DNA of 64,000 nucleotides, taken from assembly GCF_901709675.1 (NCBI RefSeq), contig NC_051106.1, forward strand, positions 9,866,001-9,930,000. The letters run 5' to 3'. The notes under the pieces are model-generated. The model was not told the origin of the DNA. It ran no database searches and worked only from the letters and a program-made list of their open reading frames with translations. This document shows, one piece after another, positions 1-12,262 of the stretch. Position 1 is the first letter of the stretch. Each line of letters starts with the position of its first letter. Origin of the DNA: Syngnathus acus (lineage: Eukaryota > Chordata > Actinopteri > Syngnathiformes > Syngnathidae). Made by a program: the position numbers and the translations under genes.

Positions 1-2183
1 GTCATAGCGTGACGACCCCCTCACTTAGGTTGTGTTGATCATTCTCTCAAAGGAGAAGAGAAAGAAATGAAAGGAGAACAAGCTTACATTCTTTGCAGCA
101 ATGTTGTACACACTGGCAAATGTGGCTCATGCTTTGTATCATTGCGTCCCTATGAAATATGCACACACCATGTGAGCCAGACCTTTCAGAAAGACCTTTT
201 CATCTAATCATTAGTATTTCAATAATTAATCCCTAAACCTATTTTAGTTTCTCTTTCACGTTGCAGTTCACTCCTACAAAACGACAGTAAATAAATAAAT
301 CGCTTCTTTTCCCCCCCATTGCAATTGGTAGCGTTAAACCCAACTAATTCCCTCAAGTGAAATTTCCAAGAAAAATACAGATGGAAATTTCAACTCCATT
401 TTCCATTGCTAAATTAAATGGTGGAAATGCAGTGGAGAGTTTGTAATTAACTTGACTTAAATTGGTTTCAGTCTTCTCATGACTTATGTTCCCTTTTCTA
501 TATTACTTTGTAACTTATGTGAGAGGGACGTCTGTCAATCCTTGTTTCACTTTTCCCATCTCATTTCACAGAATAAGTTATCATTCAGAGGTTCTCCAGA
601 ATTTCATCAGAAATGTATTAGCATGGAATACTGTCTTGATTTATTGTCACTGGTCAAATTGAATGGGATGTTTTCAATGTGCTTACAGCTTTTAATGATA
701 TTTTTAGATACATTTGAGATATTTCACCGATAAATATAACATTTCTAGCAGTCCAGCAGTGTAACCCTGAGGTTACCTTGTTCAGAAAGTTTGCAGGAAA
801 TGAATTCTAAAGAGAAATACAGCTGAGATTAAAAAACTGGAGACAGGATAAAGCTTGTTATTTTCAACTCCTGTCGCGAAGCAAGTGAGATTTAATGGCA
901 CCTCAATAGACGGCCATAAAAGTAGATTTGAAAATCTCCTTGTTGAGAGTCAAAGGCACAGTGCTGAAATGTCACTCTTTTTTTTTTAGGAAAGTATGTG
1001 ATTTCAGATACTATATTTCATGGACATTGTTGCACGTTGACACCCCATAGGAAGGGATGTCTCATTCCCCCCAAAAATAATATGAATATTCTCAGGATAG
1101 TAAGTAAAACCCATTTATTTACGACAGACATCTATTTTGGAGGAAGAAATTCAGGATTGCAAGTCGAGGTATTATATGTGCTGTGCAGTGTAGGTCATCT
1201 CCAGTGCATCACATTTTGAAAGCCCAATAAGAACACACATGGTGATTATTTTTCTCATCATGTGTGAAGTCTCTCACATTTAATTTCTTTTTCCTTCATT
1301 TTCAATGGGCTTTTATTGAGAGTTGACTTGTTGACGACAGATGGCTGGCCGTAATGAATGCAGATAGACAAGTGACGCAGATAAAAGCTGGATGCAAGGT
1401 GGTAGGTAAGCAATGGGGCTGACTGGAATTCAGATTAAAACAAATCGTAAGTGATTCAAGTTTTTAAGCTCCAAGGATAGCGAAAGAATCATCTGGCAGG
1501 CCAACAGATGGTTGAACCTTTTACAAATGCTGCCTATAATGATGTGGATTAGGTGTGAAACGCTGATTTCATATATATGTATACATAAATGTGCTCGAAG
1601 AAAATATTGTAGATTTCAATATTAATAATGAATACAGCGCAACTCGATAATTGACTCATATCATTCACTTGTGTTTCCACGCAACAAATCTGAGTGCGTG
1701 CAGCAGTAGCTGATGAATGTTGCAAATCATTCCCTCATCACAGAATGTGCTCTCTTCTGTATTTGTAGGTGCGGTAATTGTAAAAAATGAACTCACTCGA
1801 GAGTTTTATTTGATGCTTTTCTTCCACGTATGAATTACAATTAATTCCTGGCTGAAGGGTCCTCCTGGAAGACGAATGACTTTTCTTTTCCGGTACACAT
1901 TGCACTAATCTTTGCCAAGGAATTAATGTTATGCAAAGAGCTGCTGACTGCAGAATATTTATCCCTGCACAAAAAACACGATGTGATTTTGTTTTGTTCT
2001 GATAACGTGATTCATTAGGCAATAACCAAACGGGGCCAAGCCTATAAAATATCCACATTACCTTGTGATTTGTTGTATGTGAGAGGCAAAACTGAAATCC
2101 AATTGTAAAGATGTGAAATTGCGAATATATCATAGTGAATCACCTTGAAAAAAATGATACAAAGAGGCATTGTATACAATTTG

Positions 2184-2347
2184 TAAACATATTTCCTGTG
2201 TTTGTGTACTGTATTAAAATACAATGTGTACAAGATATATATGTCATTGAATGCACTGTACACAATATGCACACATTTTGTGTATATTTGTGTCAGATTC
2301 ATTTAATAAACATACTTCTTGTGCTTTTGTGCAGTATTAAAAACAAA
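2184..2347. repeat. Imperfect direct repeat, two 41-bp units
   Basis: The units at 2184-2224 and 2307-2347 both begin TAAACATA and share GTATTAAAA near their end. They match at roughly four positions in five. They are offset by 123 bp in AT-rich DNA. They may be an old local duplication or part of a decayed element; I do not recognise a family. Confidence 0.45.
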
Positions 2348-2380
2348 AATAGACTGATATAACACTTTGAATGTAATGGT

Positions 2381-2462
2381 GAGCCGGAGCGGAGCAGGAA
2401 TCCCGCGTGCAACCTCTGCACTGTGAGTTAGATGCGCTAACCAGTGTTCCACTGTGCCGCCC
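2381..2462 (-). repeat. tRNA-headed SINE-like fragment
   Basis: Read on the minus strand this begins GGGGCGGCACAGTGGAAC and continues CTGGTTAGCGCATCTAACTC, then a degenerate B-box-like stretch (GGGATTCC), then CTCCGGCTC. This is the pattern of a very abundant fish dispersed repeat whose head resembles a tRNA promoter: an A-box-like TGGTTAGC and a B-box-like GGTTCGAATCC. The B box here is damaged, so the copy is probably inactive. The family is recalled from general knowledge and was not searched. Confidence 0.6.
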
Positions 2463-4072
2463 CAGATGGAATTAAACTTTTTTTATTCCAGTGAGTGATC
2501 TTACCTTGTCTGAGCGTTAGATAATATATTGGTCTTAAAAAAAGATTTAGGTGTGCTCCAAGCTGCCTGACCCCGTGTTCAAAAGACTTCATTTTGTCTG
2601 GTCTCCAGTGTAAATAGCTCACTCGCAGTATATTGATGGAATGAGCGGCTGACTTTGTCAACCTTCCCATTAAATCCCTAAGCATAAAAACCTTCAAATA
2701 TTAGCCTTCTCTGTGACTGATATTTGATCAAAAATGCGGAAAGCTCATGGAATACCTCGTAGGCTGTACTGAAAGGATGATGACAGAAATAAAAGTACGC
2801 ACGGAGAATGATTTGTTGGTCGGTAGATGAAATGTTGTGCGATTAAAATATTGTACTTTAAGGGTGTCATCATTTTTTGTTGTGTTGATACCTCGGGGCC
2901 AACGGTGAGCGTGAATTTACTTACCATGACAATTGGGAGCCTTGGGGCTTGTGTGTTGAGCAGAGCCTCCGATTTGATTGAGAGAGTCAAAAAAAAACCC
3001 TCTTAAGTTCACATAGCTAGATTGATTGCACTTTCCCTTGTGGGGCACTTCATTGCTAAACCACAGAATTAAACTTGTCAATTAGTGTGTGTGGATCAAT
3101 ACATACAAATAACCTCCATCCATGGCTGACATTCTGGTCTGCATTAAATAACATAACAGCACTTGCTCAAACAACCTCAAGTTGGAATGCAGCTAAATTT
3201 TCAAATGTAGACATACAAGACCTGAATGCTTGCAGGAAAACAAATAAAACTGCAAATGAACAGAGAACAGACAAATACCAAAACTGGAAGACGCTTTATG
3301 TAGAACTGGAAAGCAAATACACATCACAGGGTGCAAGATGACTTTTGACCCCCTGATATGTCAACCATCCTGGATAGGATATCATTCCAAATCATTGGGG
3401 TTTGCGCTTGGCTGTTTGAAAATGATGCAAGAAATTGGAAATGTCAGCACACAGAAAATAACATCTCTATTGATTTACCTTCTTTAATTTCATTGTCCCG
3501 AGTTTGAGGAATAACCAGACTCAATTTTTGTCCAAGAGTGCAATTGTACTTCAACAACCAAATATATAAAAACAATATATTTAAAAAGAAAATTAGGCCA
3601 TAAGCATTATCGGATACACTCAACTTGAACCTTTAATCCAAGCTTGTAAATTTGAGAAATGCAACTGTCAGAGTACAAGCACTTTTCATTATTTGCTGAT
3701 GAAGTAGAGTTGGATACAGCAGCAGCATTCACCTGATTTAGCCTTTTTTTTTTTTTTTTTTACTTTGTCCCCCATGTGCCAACAAAGCCGGACGCGAGTC
3801 TTTGAATATTTTATGGCTCATGGAGACTTCTGGAGCTTTGCCCAGTACTGCCGTGTTTGATAGTGTAGCACTTAGCAAAGGCTACTAGCGCATAGCTCCA
3901 GCATCTGTTGTAACAAAGTTTTGGAGCAATAACTTTTATTATGGATGCAGTCTATTGGGTTGAGCAGGATTAGACTAGTAGATTCCACTTGGTATTTCTG
4001 TCTACTTTAGCATCACATTAGATGTATGATGCCTTAGCAGCTAAATGGCAAAATCAAGCCCTTCCTATTGGG

Positions 4073-4093
4073 ATCAGCACCATGGACAGCGAC
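4073..4093 (+). promoter_or_regulatory. RE1/NRSE (REST-binding) site, left copy
   Basis: Both canonical half-sites are intact: AGCACC (4076-4081) and GGACAG (4084-4089), with the standard 2-nt spacer AT and a leading C (CAGCACC). Against the usual 21-bp RE1 consensus I count 18 matches; the three differences are the first base, a spacer base that is normally variable, and the next-to-last base. REST (NRSF) binds such sites and recruits corepressors to silence neuronal genes in non-neuronal cells. The nearest gene in the window is neuronal lrfn2. Occupancy is inferred, not shown. Confidence 0.82.
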
Positions 4094-4126
4094 CGCACAC
4101 AAGCTAAAGCGCAGCTCGTCTGTGCG

Positions 4127-4147
4127 GTCGCTGTCCATGGTGCTGAT
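4127..4147 (-). promoter_or_regulatory. RE1/NRSE (REST-binding) site, right inverted copy
   Basis: This is identical to the left copy on the opposite strand: CTGTCC (4131-4136), spacer, then GGTGCT (4139-4144), which read in reverse are GGACAG and AGCACC. The two copies face each other with 33 bp between the 21-bp cores. Two high-quality RE1 sites this close in a palindrome are unusual; RE1 sites are normally single. Confidence 0.82.
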
Positions 4148-5226
4148 CTCTTTGACAGCAACAGATGCATTTTTTTTTGCATTGCCGTTTAGGTGATGCC
4201 AGCAAAGATCAGTTTATAATTGTATAATTTAAACATTTCTCGGGGGAAATATATCGTATTCTTACCATTGTCGTGTACCACACACAATTAACATTTAAAT
4301 TGTTTCAAGTACCTTTGGACAAATGAATTCAAATACGAATCAAGTGTCTGGGACATAGTCGATAAAAACTCCGCTCCATGAATAGCACGTAAACATTCAA
4401 CACATCAATTCCATATGGGATTGAACCCAAAATGGGACAGAATCCAATAAAAAGGGTTAGTTTTTGTTTTTCGTCGACTTGAAGGGGGACTTCAATGTCT
4501 TTACCTCACCTTTCAGAACTCTTGCTGTCAATATGTCAGACTCTTACAAGTTTGTTTTTACTTTGGCATTGGAAATGCAGAAGGTGGCTGTCTGTTTTTG
4601 CAGCGGGGGCAATAAACTCAGCAGATGCTATTTGTTTCTTTTCCTTTATGAGGTCTAGCAATACTACACCTTCTCCCATGCTGCTTGCAGCCACCAAATA
4701 AAGTCTGCATTTTGCACGTCAGTGTCTTTCAATAATAAAGTTGAAACTTCTCCCCCCAAAAACTTCATCTTGCTGCCGTTTTGTTTGCAAATCTAACATC
4801 AAACTCAGTGGCCAATTTTAATCACCAGCTTTTAATTGAGAAGATGCAAACTCGATTAATTCATGTTTCTACAAAAAACAACAAGTTTATATTTTTCTTC
4901 AAAATTTACATATCTACCCAGACACCAGAAAAAGATATCCTCAAAGTAATACTTGTAGAGTTTTTTTTTTTTTTTCCCCACAAGATGAAAACTTTTTCTT
5001 CTCATCATTCCACTTAGCTTGTCAAAGGTTTTTCTGAGATTACCATGTAGTAGTTCTTGGAAGAGTTGAAGGAGCTGAGGACATGCAGCTTCATAATGAC
5101 TGTATATGTGAACTTTTAAGTATTGCGACTGCCTTTGATACCTCTGTCAGCTTCTCACCGTCTGAAGAGTGGAATACTCATTTTCACAAGAAGACGTAGA
5201 AGAGTTCAAAACACACCACTTGATGT

Positions 5227-5246
5227 AAAAAAAAAAAAAAAAAAAA
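5227..5246. repeat. Poly-A tract (20 nt)
   Basis: Uninterrupted A run. Similar A runs occur at 19275-19298 (24 nt), 62353-62370 and 62498-62517. No clear retroposon body could be identified upstream of this one. Confidence 0.85.
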
Positions 5247-6883
5247 GAAACCAACAACCTTAAATGCATATTGCAAATACGAGCGTATCTTATGAGTGTC
5301 CTTACTCAGGAGTCACATCAAGTATGGATCAAGTAGTACCTGAGTTCTTTGAGGACTCGGTCAATATAGTAGAAGTTCTGAAACGCTAAGCAAACATTTT
5401 TCACGTAAAGATAGAAAATATTTCATGCTCCACCATTGCCAGTGTTGATTAAAAAAAAAAAAAAACAGTTTTTGTTTTCAAGTTGTGGCAATATATTGTT
5501 GTACACGTGACTTTCACATTATTGTCCCCTCTGTTATGAGAAATCTCTCAATGACAGGCCAACCAGCACTCCAAAAAAATATAACACACTTAGGTCAAAA
5601 GTGATCCTTGACCTACCTGTCTTTTCATTTGCACAAAATAAATGATAGTTTGTACAGTCCCTATACATATAGTTGCTAGCCCAAACTTGTTATGGCCTTT
5701 ATTATAAAACTTCAATATCATTTTTCTACTTTTAGTAGTCTTTTGGAACAGTTTGTGTAGCTGTGCAACTTTATTGACTTGAGCATATGGTTTGGATATG
5801 GCCTATAAAAATACACTTTTAATGATTCATTTTTGTAATAGCTTTAACAAGTATGAGAACTTGGAAATTATGAGTTCTCAAATGCAAGGGGTGGCCATTC
5901 CGTTCCAAGGACAGATTTTGCAGACATTGTTTTTGTTATGTTTTCAACTTGCCAAGACAATTGTCAATTTTCTATTTAGTCACCCGTAAAAGATCATTTT
6001 ATTCTGCCTAACATGGCGCATTCCTCCCCCAAGTTATTAATGATAAAGGTTATTTTTCATCATAAAAATAATCCATAAAGTCACAGCCCACATTATGCTT
6101 GCTTATTCACGAGCGGGCATGCTCACACAAAAACACAAACATAACCACACACTGCTGCATGTAATAAGTTAGGCAATTGTTCCTCATGCTAGTTATTGAT
6201 GTGTTGCAGAGATTGCAGTGAGGCGTTGTCGTTAAAGTAACGTCAAGCACAAACATGCCAAAGCACAAATGAGCTAGAGGAGCGAAGGGAAGGGAAGGGA
6301 AGGATACGCTACATTACAACTGGCCCAATTTAAGTGCACTCACAACACGCCTAACATCACCATGCACATCTGGAAGGCTTTCGTTATGGAGTTCCACACC
6401 TGATTACAGCACACTTGTGAGTAAAACAATGCCAAGCTTCTTACAAAGCCAGTAAAAAGCATCAGTTTGCAACGTCAATTTGTGTGTTTGTGAAAATACA
6501 CTTCAATATAACATTTTTAAAATGAACAGAGCAACAATTCACATTCGCATTTGCATGGTGACATTTGTGCAACTCAAACTTTTGGACAATTCAGCACATT
6601 CTTTGAATCAACATTACAGAGGAGATTGAGGTGCATGTTGATTTTACCGTGAAAAGGGAAGCGTGACATGAAATTGATGAGAGCATGGCAGCAGGAAAAA
6701 AAGGAGGAGCAAACCTGTCTAGCTGTTGTTGAGACATTGGGAATTGTGCTTGCTTCTGTGCGGTTATTTTTGAGCATGTAGTTAGTTGGGCAGCCCCGCC
6801 GGCACGTTCTGAAATAGCTCACAAATGATCAGATATTATAATTTTGTCGAAGTGATCTTTTGAAAATGTGGTTGTCGCATTGT

Positions 6884-6939
6884 TATACTATGTCCCATTG
6901 TTGTGAAATGCACTATATGAATAAAGTTGCATTGCATTG
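6884..6939 (+). repeat. Fish non-LTR/SINE 3' end with (TTGCA)n tail
   Basis: The segment ends GTGAAATGCACTATATGAAT, then AAAG and TTGCATTGCATTG. A 'GTGC(A)CTATATAAAT' block followed by a short pentanucleotide tail is typical of 3' ends of fish non-LTR elements and the SINEs that borrow them. The copy at 42850-42975 has the same organisation with a TTGAG tail. Only the tail end is recognisable. Confidence 0.5.
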
Positions 6940-9900
6940 TAATATCATTATCAGAAATAACATCATTAAAAGAAATTTGAGCATATTTGTATCAAGCCGG
7001 CAGGCCTTCACATTATTCGGTGCCCAACAAGTACAGTAGCTCTTGGTTTCAAAACGATTGGCGACCCCTGTATAGTATAATGACCCCATACAATTTTGAC
7101 AATATGTGTCTACATGTGAAGATAAAAATGATTACCGTCAAGAAAAAGCTTTCATCATCCCTTGCAACTTGCCGCATAATGGGCTGCAGTTTTACAATAC
7201 AATACATCTTTTTATACAGTAGTGCTTTTGCCAGAACCAATGGCTTTAGAAAACATGTGTCATAAAGGCTCAAGCTCTTACCATCCATCCATTTCACCAT
7301 GGATCTTTATACTGTATGCCCTACGACAAGAAAGATGAAGACGCTTTTCAAGACACGGTGACCAGTAAGGTCATCGAAGAAAGTCACAGTGTCTTATTGA
7401 CTGATTTAGACGTTGATCAAGTGACTGTCATCGAACAGTTAATCTATTATTATGTGTGAATGACACCGTGAACAATGTATTGCTGTGAGTTCCTTGAGTT
7501 CATCTTATTGATCTCTGGTTTCCCTAGATTAAAGTTCTTTGAGGTTGCCTTTTTCCTCCCTAATTTTGTGTAGATTAGATTCTGTTTTCAACTCCATAGT
7601 CATTCCAAGTTAGTTTGTCACCATTCATCTCAGCAGTTTATCTGATGATGACGACGATGACTGTTCTTGATTACGATGAGCCATTCGACCTGTCAATTAC
7701 GTAGATGGCGTAATTCTTGCTAAGTGCCATCCTCCATCACTACAGTGGAATAACAATGACTTTAATGTCATGTACTTTTCAGCCTTCTGACCATGAAATG
7801 GTTCAAATGAATCCATCCATCACTCCCAGCTCATTTTACGCCCCCCCCATATTACATCACCTCATTGATTCTGATAGTAAAACGATTAGCTGGGGTAACC
7901 ATAATGTCAAGTAGTTTCACCTTTAATTTACTGATTTATTGCACGGCGCATTTTAGAACTGTAGTGAAATCGTTTATTTCCGGTACCCATAGAGGTCCTT
8001 ATATCGGTCGATAGAAACATTGACACCCTTATAGCTAATCCCTCGGAAGCAGCCGTACTAAGGTCAACAGTAATAGAATCCTTCATTGAATGAAAGTCGG
8101 GCGCCTTGACAATAATAAAAGCATCATTTACCCCTGGGAGGGTTGGAGTTCAAGTCCAGTGTGCTTATCTTTAACACTGCTTTCTTTCAATACCTTATTC
8201 CATTTGATAGGATATCCAAGTTTTATTCCATTGAATAAATTCAAAACCCAGTGGGCACAATTTTGGAGGAAAATAAAGCGGGAGAATGAAAGGATGAGTG
8301 CGTCACTAAAAAGTGTGCAAAAGAATGTCTTTCATTTAAAAGGTTATAATGGATGAACTTTGGCTTGGAGGCACATAGTGCAAAATCCTACCGCTTCAAG
8401 GATGAGCAAGGTCAGTGTCTTTCATCTCGTCAAGCATATAACTATGAAATCATCAACTACAGGGAACATTTTTCTAAATGAGAATAAGCAGCAAAGTTCA
8501 ATAGTTCCCAAATCTCAAATAGAGTAGTGGATTTGCCACATTTGATATTTAAAATGGATAGATGGGACAGGTAATCTGTAATCCCTCCATCCATTCTTAG
8601 TGGAGCACTGCATCAAACTGAGAGCTGCTTTTTATTATTTTGCCCTTCTCATGCATGTCAGTGTCGCGCTTGGCAATTCCACACCGGTGACTCACCCATT
8701 TCATCCTGTTGAGGTTCCCATATAGCAAAAGCTATATCACAGCTGAAACAGGGTGGCTGTTCACACAAGCGAACCGCGACACCAACATTGTCCAGACAAT
8801 TTTTTTTTTTTCTCTTCTCCAGCCTGTGACATGTACTAAAAATAACATTTAACACGGTCTGCAAGCTCGATTTTGCCATGCCATGTCCGGCATTCATGTT
8901 TGTTTTTCTTGCTCCCTCCCTCCCTCCCTCCCTCCCTCACCTCCAAACAGGTTGGATGACAACTCTGCACATGGGTCTCACCCCCTGGGCTCATTTGTTT
9001 CAAAGCGGAATGAATAGACTGAACCCTCTTGTTGCTCATCTAGTCTGCCTCTGTGGGTGTGGAGGCGGGCCCACTGGCATAAACGTACAAGATAACAGAG
9101 TAGAAATTAGAAGGAAAAAGAGCTTAGCAAAGCTAAATGCCACAGCACCATGTCCTCTTGAGACAAAATGCCCCGCCCGCCCATCAACAGCAAGAATGCT
9201 GAATTTGTTGGAGCAAATGTAAACATTCACTGCATTGTTTTGAGATTTACAGTCATTAAGAGCATTTTTGTGTCCGATTGAATCCGAGTGGTCTTTGAAA
9301 GCATCTGGCGTCTTGTGAAGTCACTGCGCTTTTGTTTGCGTCTCCCCATGCAGCTGTTAAGTGTTGGACTAGTTCAACTTTGGAGTTACGGACTGCCTGT
9401 TTTCGCACATGCTGCTTGCTGTATGTGGATGTCGGGGGAGCACAGAAAAGGAAGCAATAAATTGAATGACTTGTCTGTTGTGTAACAGCAGCACAGCCCT
9501 TCTGTACCTTGCCACTCTAAATTGAACCTGCTGGAGACATCATATTCCCCTTTTATGAGCCTCTTCCACTTTAGTCCTTACCTGTTCCTCTGCCCCTAGC
9601 CTGTTTGGAAGCATTAGCACAACCCCGAGGTACACACGGTGACATCATTTTCCTTTTTCTTTCAACCCATATACTTTGTAAATTGCAAATCTGAGTATTT
9701 TACTCCATTTCAATTCTGCTTTATCACATGCTTTATTATTTCCTGAAGTGATGGTTCATCACACTTTGGCAGTTCTTGTACTGTACAAAATAGATTACAA
9801 TGCAGACAAAACAGAAGTTTAATCGTCATACAAATATTTTCTACCTACTTTTATTTTTGCCGCAAATATGAAACTTTGAGCATAGTTAAACATTCAGCGG

Positions 9901-11002
9901 CTCGATTAGGATATACTGCCAAGAGAACAGCAGTTGTTGCAGCTTTGTCAGCAGCATATTCATGAAATAAATGTCCTGCTAGATCATCCCAAAAGTTTTC
10001 TACTGGGATGGCGATATTGGGGCAGTGGAGCCATTTAAATACATGCTGTTGATTGAGGTGATCAGGAGACCATTGCGAGAGATGAGCTTGGCGACATTCG
10101 TCAAGTAGAAAGTCTCTGAGGTCATTTCCGGTTGGACATGGTCAGCAAAATTGTTCGGTTGGGCAGTGCTTATTTTCACTGAGTGCTTAAGGACTCCCAA
10201 TATTACGTTAAAAACGCCATAAAGTTATTTCCAAGAGGAATTTTTCTTTTTCTTTATTGGAAAGTCACAAGTGCCCAATTTGTTGTTTATACCCATTTCA
10301 GATCCAAGTATCTGCTGGCCAGAAAAGAGGGCGGCGGTCCTTTCCTAGTTGGATCACTCTCTTTTAACTCTGAACGTTGCTCGGAGAGCATGTGAATAGA
10401 GGATCTAAACGCAGATAAATAGCACAGTGGCCACATCTCCAACTGTCTGCCTCGATAAGAAGCTCAGCCAAGAAAAGGACCGAGTCTTCAGAGTGAAAAG
10501 ATGCTCGCGATCCCCTTTCTACTCGCAAACCCCACCGGGCATGATATTCTATTTCATGTAGACACACACACACACCAAAGAAACGACAGGTGCATAAGTT
10601 TGACCCAACATAAATAAGCGGCCAGCACACCTTTTCTAACCCTTTCTTCCGTTCAGTCGGCCACGCTTGGTGTCGTCGATCAGGAATTGTATTCTTTGCC
10701 GTTTCATGAATTCATCCTCCTTGTCCAACATTGTACTCGTGTCTCACATGTGAGCCTCAGGGTGTTAGCCCCAAGCAGAGATGAGCTCGAGGTTTGGACA
10801 ACACCCCTCTGATGCTCTGTTTAATTTAATGCATTTTGGTACGTATGTGTTTTTCTAACTGTGCTTTTTTGAAAGTGAATAATAAAAAAATGTGGGCACT
10901 CTACAGTACAAATTAGATCTAACTTTATTTGTGTGACCTAAAATATCTCAAAATTAAATATTTATGGGTCCAATATGAGGTATTCCACCATGCCTGCATG
11001 AC

Positions 11003-11160
11003 CTAAGATAAAGTATTCCTTTATTTGTCCCACCTGGGGGAATTCTACTATACAGCAGCCATATTTTAAGGAGTTTGGAAGATTGAAAGATGGTATAATA
11101 TGCAAGCAAATCATCAAATTGAAAAAGAGGCAATAGAGGGGATTGCACTGCATGTCCTAT
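11003..11160 (-). repeat. Non-LTR-type 3' end fragment, minus orientation
   Basis: Read on the minus strand, 11005-11059 gives GCTGCTGTATAGTAGAATT, a C run, then AATAAAGGAATAC and TTTATCTT. This matches the plus-strand copy at 13931-13995, which has the same GCTGCT, CCCC, AATAAAGGA and (TTATC) order. This is the 3' end of a fish retroposon family usually ending in ATCT- or TTATC-type repeats. The part to 11160 is assigned by continuity only. Short open frames across it are not genes. Confidence 0.6.
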
Positions 11161-12136
11161 TAATGACAATTAGATGTGGGGTTGACAAACTTTTAACCAG
11201 CCAGAGCACATTTGTCTGCGAGGAGCTCAGAGAGCTGCCGTGATGTGCTTACACAATCGAGGTCATGAGTGATGGAGAAACCAGGTACTTATCTACTCGA
11301 CGTGGAGTACGTATATATCCGTATTATTGGACACTGCCCAACACCACTGAAACCATCACCATTATAAATTTCACAGTGTTGACACTAAAGCAAACGTTCT
11401 GTCTCATGAGAACTTGAACCTAAATGAAGGTCGGAAAAATAGGGACGTTTTAGGGACCGGCGCACTTAGTACAACAGATAGTGTACCTGATGGGCTACTT
11501 TGTTCCCGTGAATGCTAAATACTGCTAAGAAGACACTAATCCGTGGTTGCTCCTTAATCTCCTGCACACAGCACGGCACTGCAGGCTGTGGAGCGTGCAA
11601 GCCAACGGTGTCGTTTTACGCGCAGCCATTGCGCACTCCCCGCGCGCGGCCCCCTCCAAGTGTTTGCGTCAATGCGCTCCTGTGCGGACTGACCTGCCTG
11701 CGCGCCCATCCTTTCCAAGAGTGTGCCACCTTGGTTTAGCAGCTTCTCCCATTGCCTTCACCTCAAGACGACAAACTTGGCTATTCCGTGGATCTGAAAT
11801 GTGCATTTTGGTCAACTTTTGGGATCGAATGGACGTTTAGCAGAGAGGGGGAAATAGTTCCAAGGACATCTTGTGCTTGCAGTACTGCACCGCGGGGAGT
11901 AAAAATAGTTGCCATGGAGCAACACTCTCAAATCACGCTTGGAATTTTATAACAGAGCCCTGCACGCAGCCAACCATCTACTTATTTTTACTTCAAGGAA
12001 AAAACTACAAATAGGATGTGAAGCTCCTCGTCGCAGCTTGGCGCTCAGCGAGTGCAGCTTTTCAGAGCATCAAAGATCTTGCCGGTGACATTTTTCCCCC
12101 CTCCGTTAAGGAAGAAGCTCGAGTGAGGAAGCGAAT

Positions 12137-12190
12137 ATGCTGTCGGATAGGCAGCTGGTGCTTGTGCAGTACGGATCTCCAATTGAGTAG
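12137..12190 (+). other. Upstream ORF 1 (17 codons) in proposed leader
   Basis: Begins ATGCTG with A at -3 and ends in TAG at 12188-12190, which is followed immediately by the next ATG at 12191. The peptide begins MLSDRQ and has no known family. Upstream ORFs of this kind commonly lower translation of the main frame. It is real only if the leader exon is transcribed as proposed. Confidence 0.35.
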
Positions 12191-12262
12191 ATGGACGGAG
12201 GGAGCGGCTGTGGCGCCGAACCAGGGCAACTGAACATTCATACAGCCTGCGGTGACATGTAA
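12191..12262 (+). other. Upstream ORF 2 (23 codons), TAATG overlap with next ATG
   Basis: The ATG directly abuts the stop of upstream ORF 1 (TAGATG). The frame ends TAA at 12260-12262, and the A of that stop is the A of the next ATG (TAATG), a configuration compatible with termination-reinitiation. The peptide begins MDGGSG and is not recognised. It depends on the proposed exon being real. Confidence 0.35.

Larger units (their letters stand above)
4072..4148. repeat. Perfect 28-bp inverted repeat (hairpin) with 21-nt loop
   Basis: The left arm 4072-4099 is the exact reverse complement of the right arm 4121-4148. The loop is 4100-4120. Inside the loop two AGCT tetramers (4102-4105 and 4113-4116) can also pair. 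Pairing stops abruptly outside 4072 and 4148. Each arm is essentially one RE1/NRSE site plus a short extension. The arms have no mismatch, so the structure is either recent, selected, maintained by gene conversion, or an assembly artefact. Its compact form (28 bp, short loop) is also compatible with a small-RNA-precursor-like hairpin if transcribed. Confidence 0.95.
1..11580. other. Upstream non-coding region
   Basis: I see no convincing protein-coding gene here. Open frames are short (under about 135 codons), lack domain signatures and show no paired splice sites with coding content. The stretch is AT-rich and holds homopolymer runs, a SINE-like copy (2381-2462), the double RE1 palindrome (4072-4148), two non-LTR-type repeat ends (6884-6939 and 11003-11160) and short simple repeats: GGGAA units at 6284-6303, CTCC units at 8912-8938 and CA at about 10560-10576. 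If the first exon near 12 kb belongs to lrfn2, this is its 5' flank. Confidence 0.6.

Noticed and set aside
8146-8157. GAGTTCAAGTCC, resembling a tRNA B box
   Set aside because: No A box, acceptor stem or anticodon arm can be built around it.
10000-10200. Minus-strand frame reading TSETFYLTNVAKLISRNG
   Set aside because: It looks protein-like but I cannot assign it to a family, and it is short and isolated. It might be a fragment of a mobile element; not supported enough to list.
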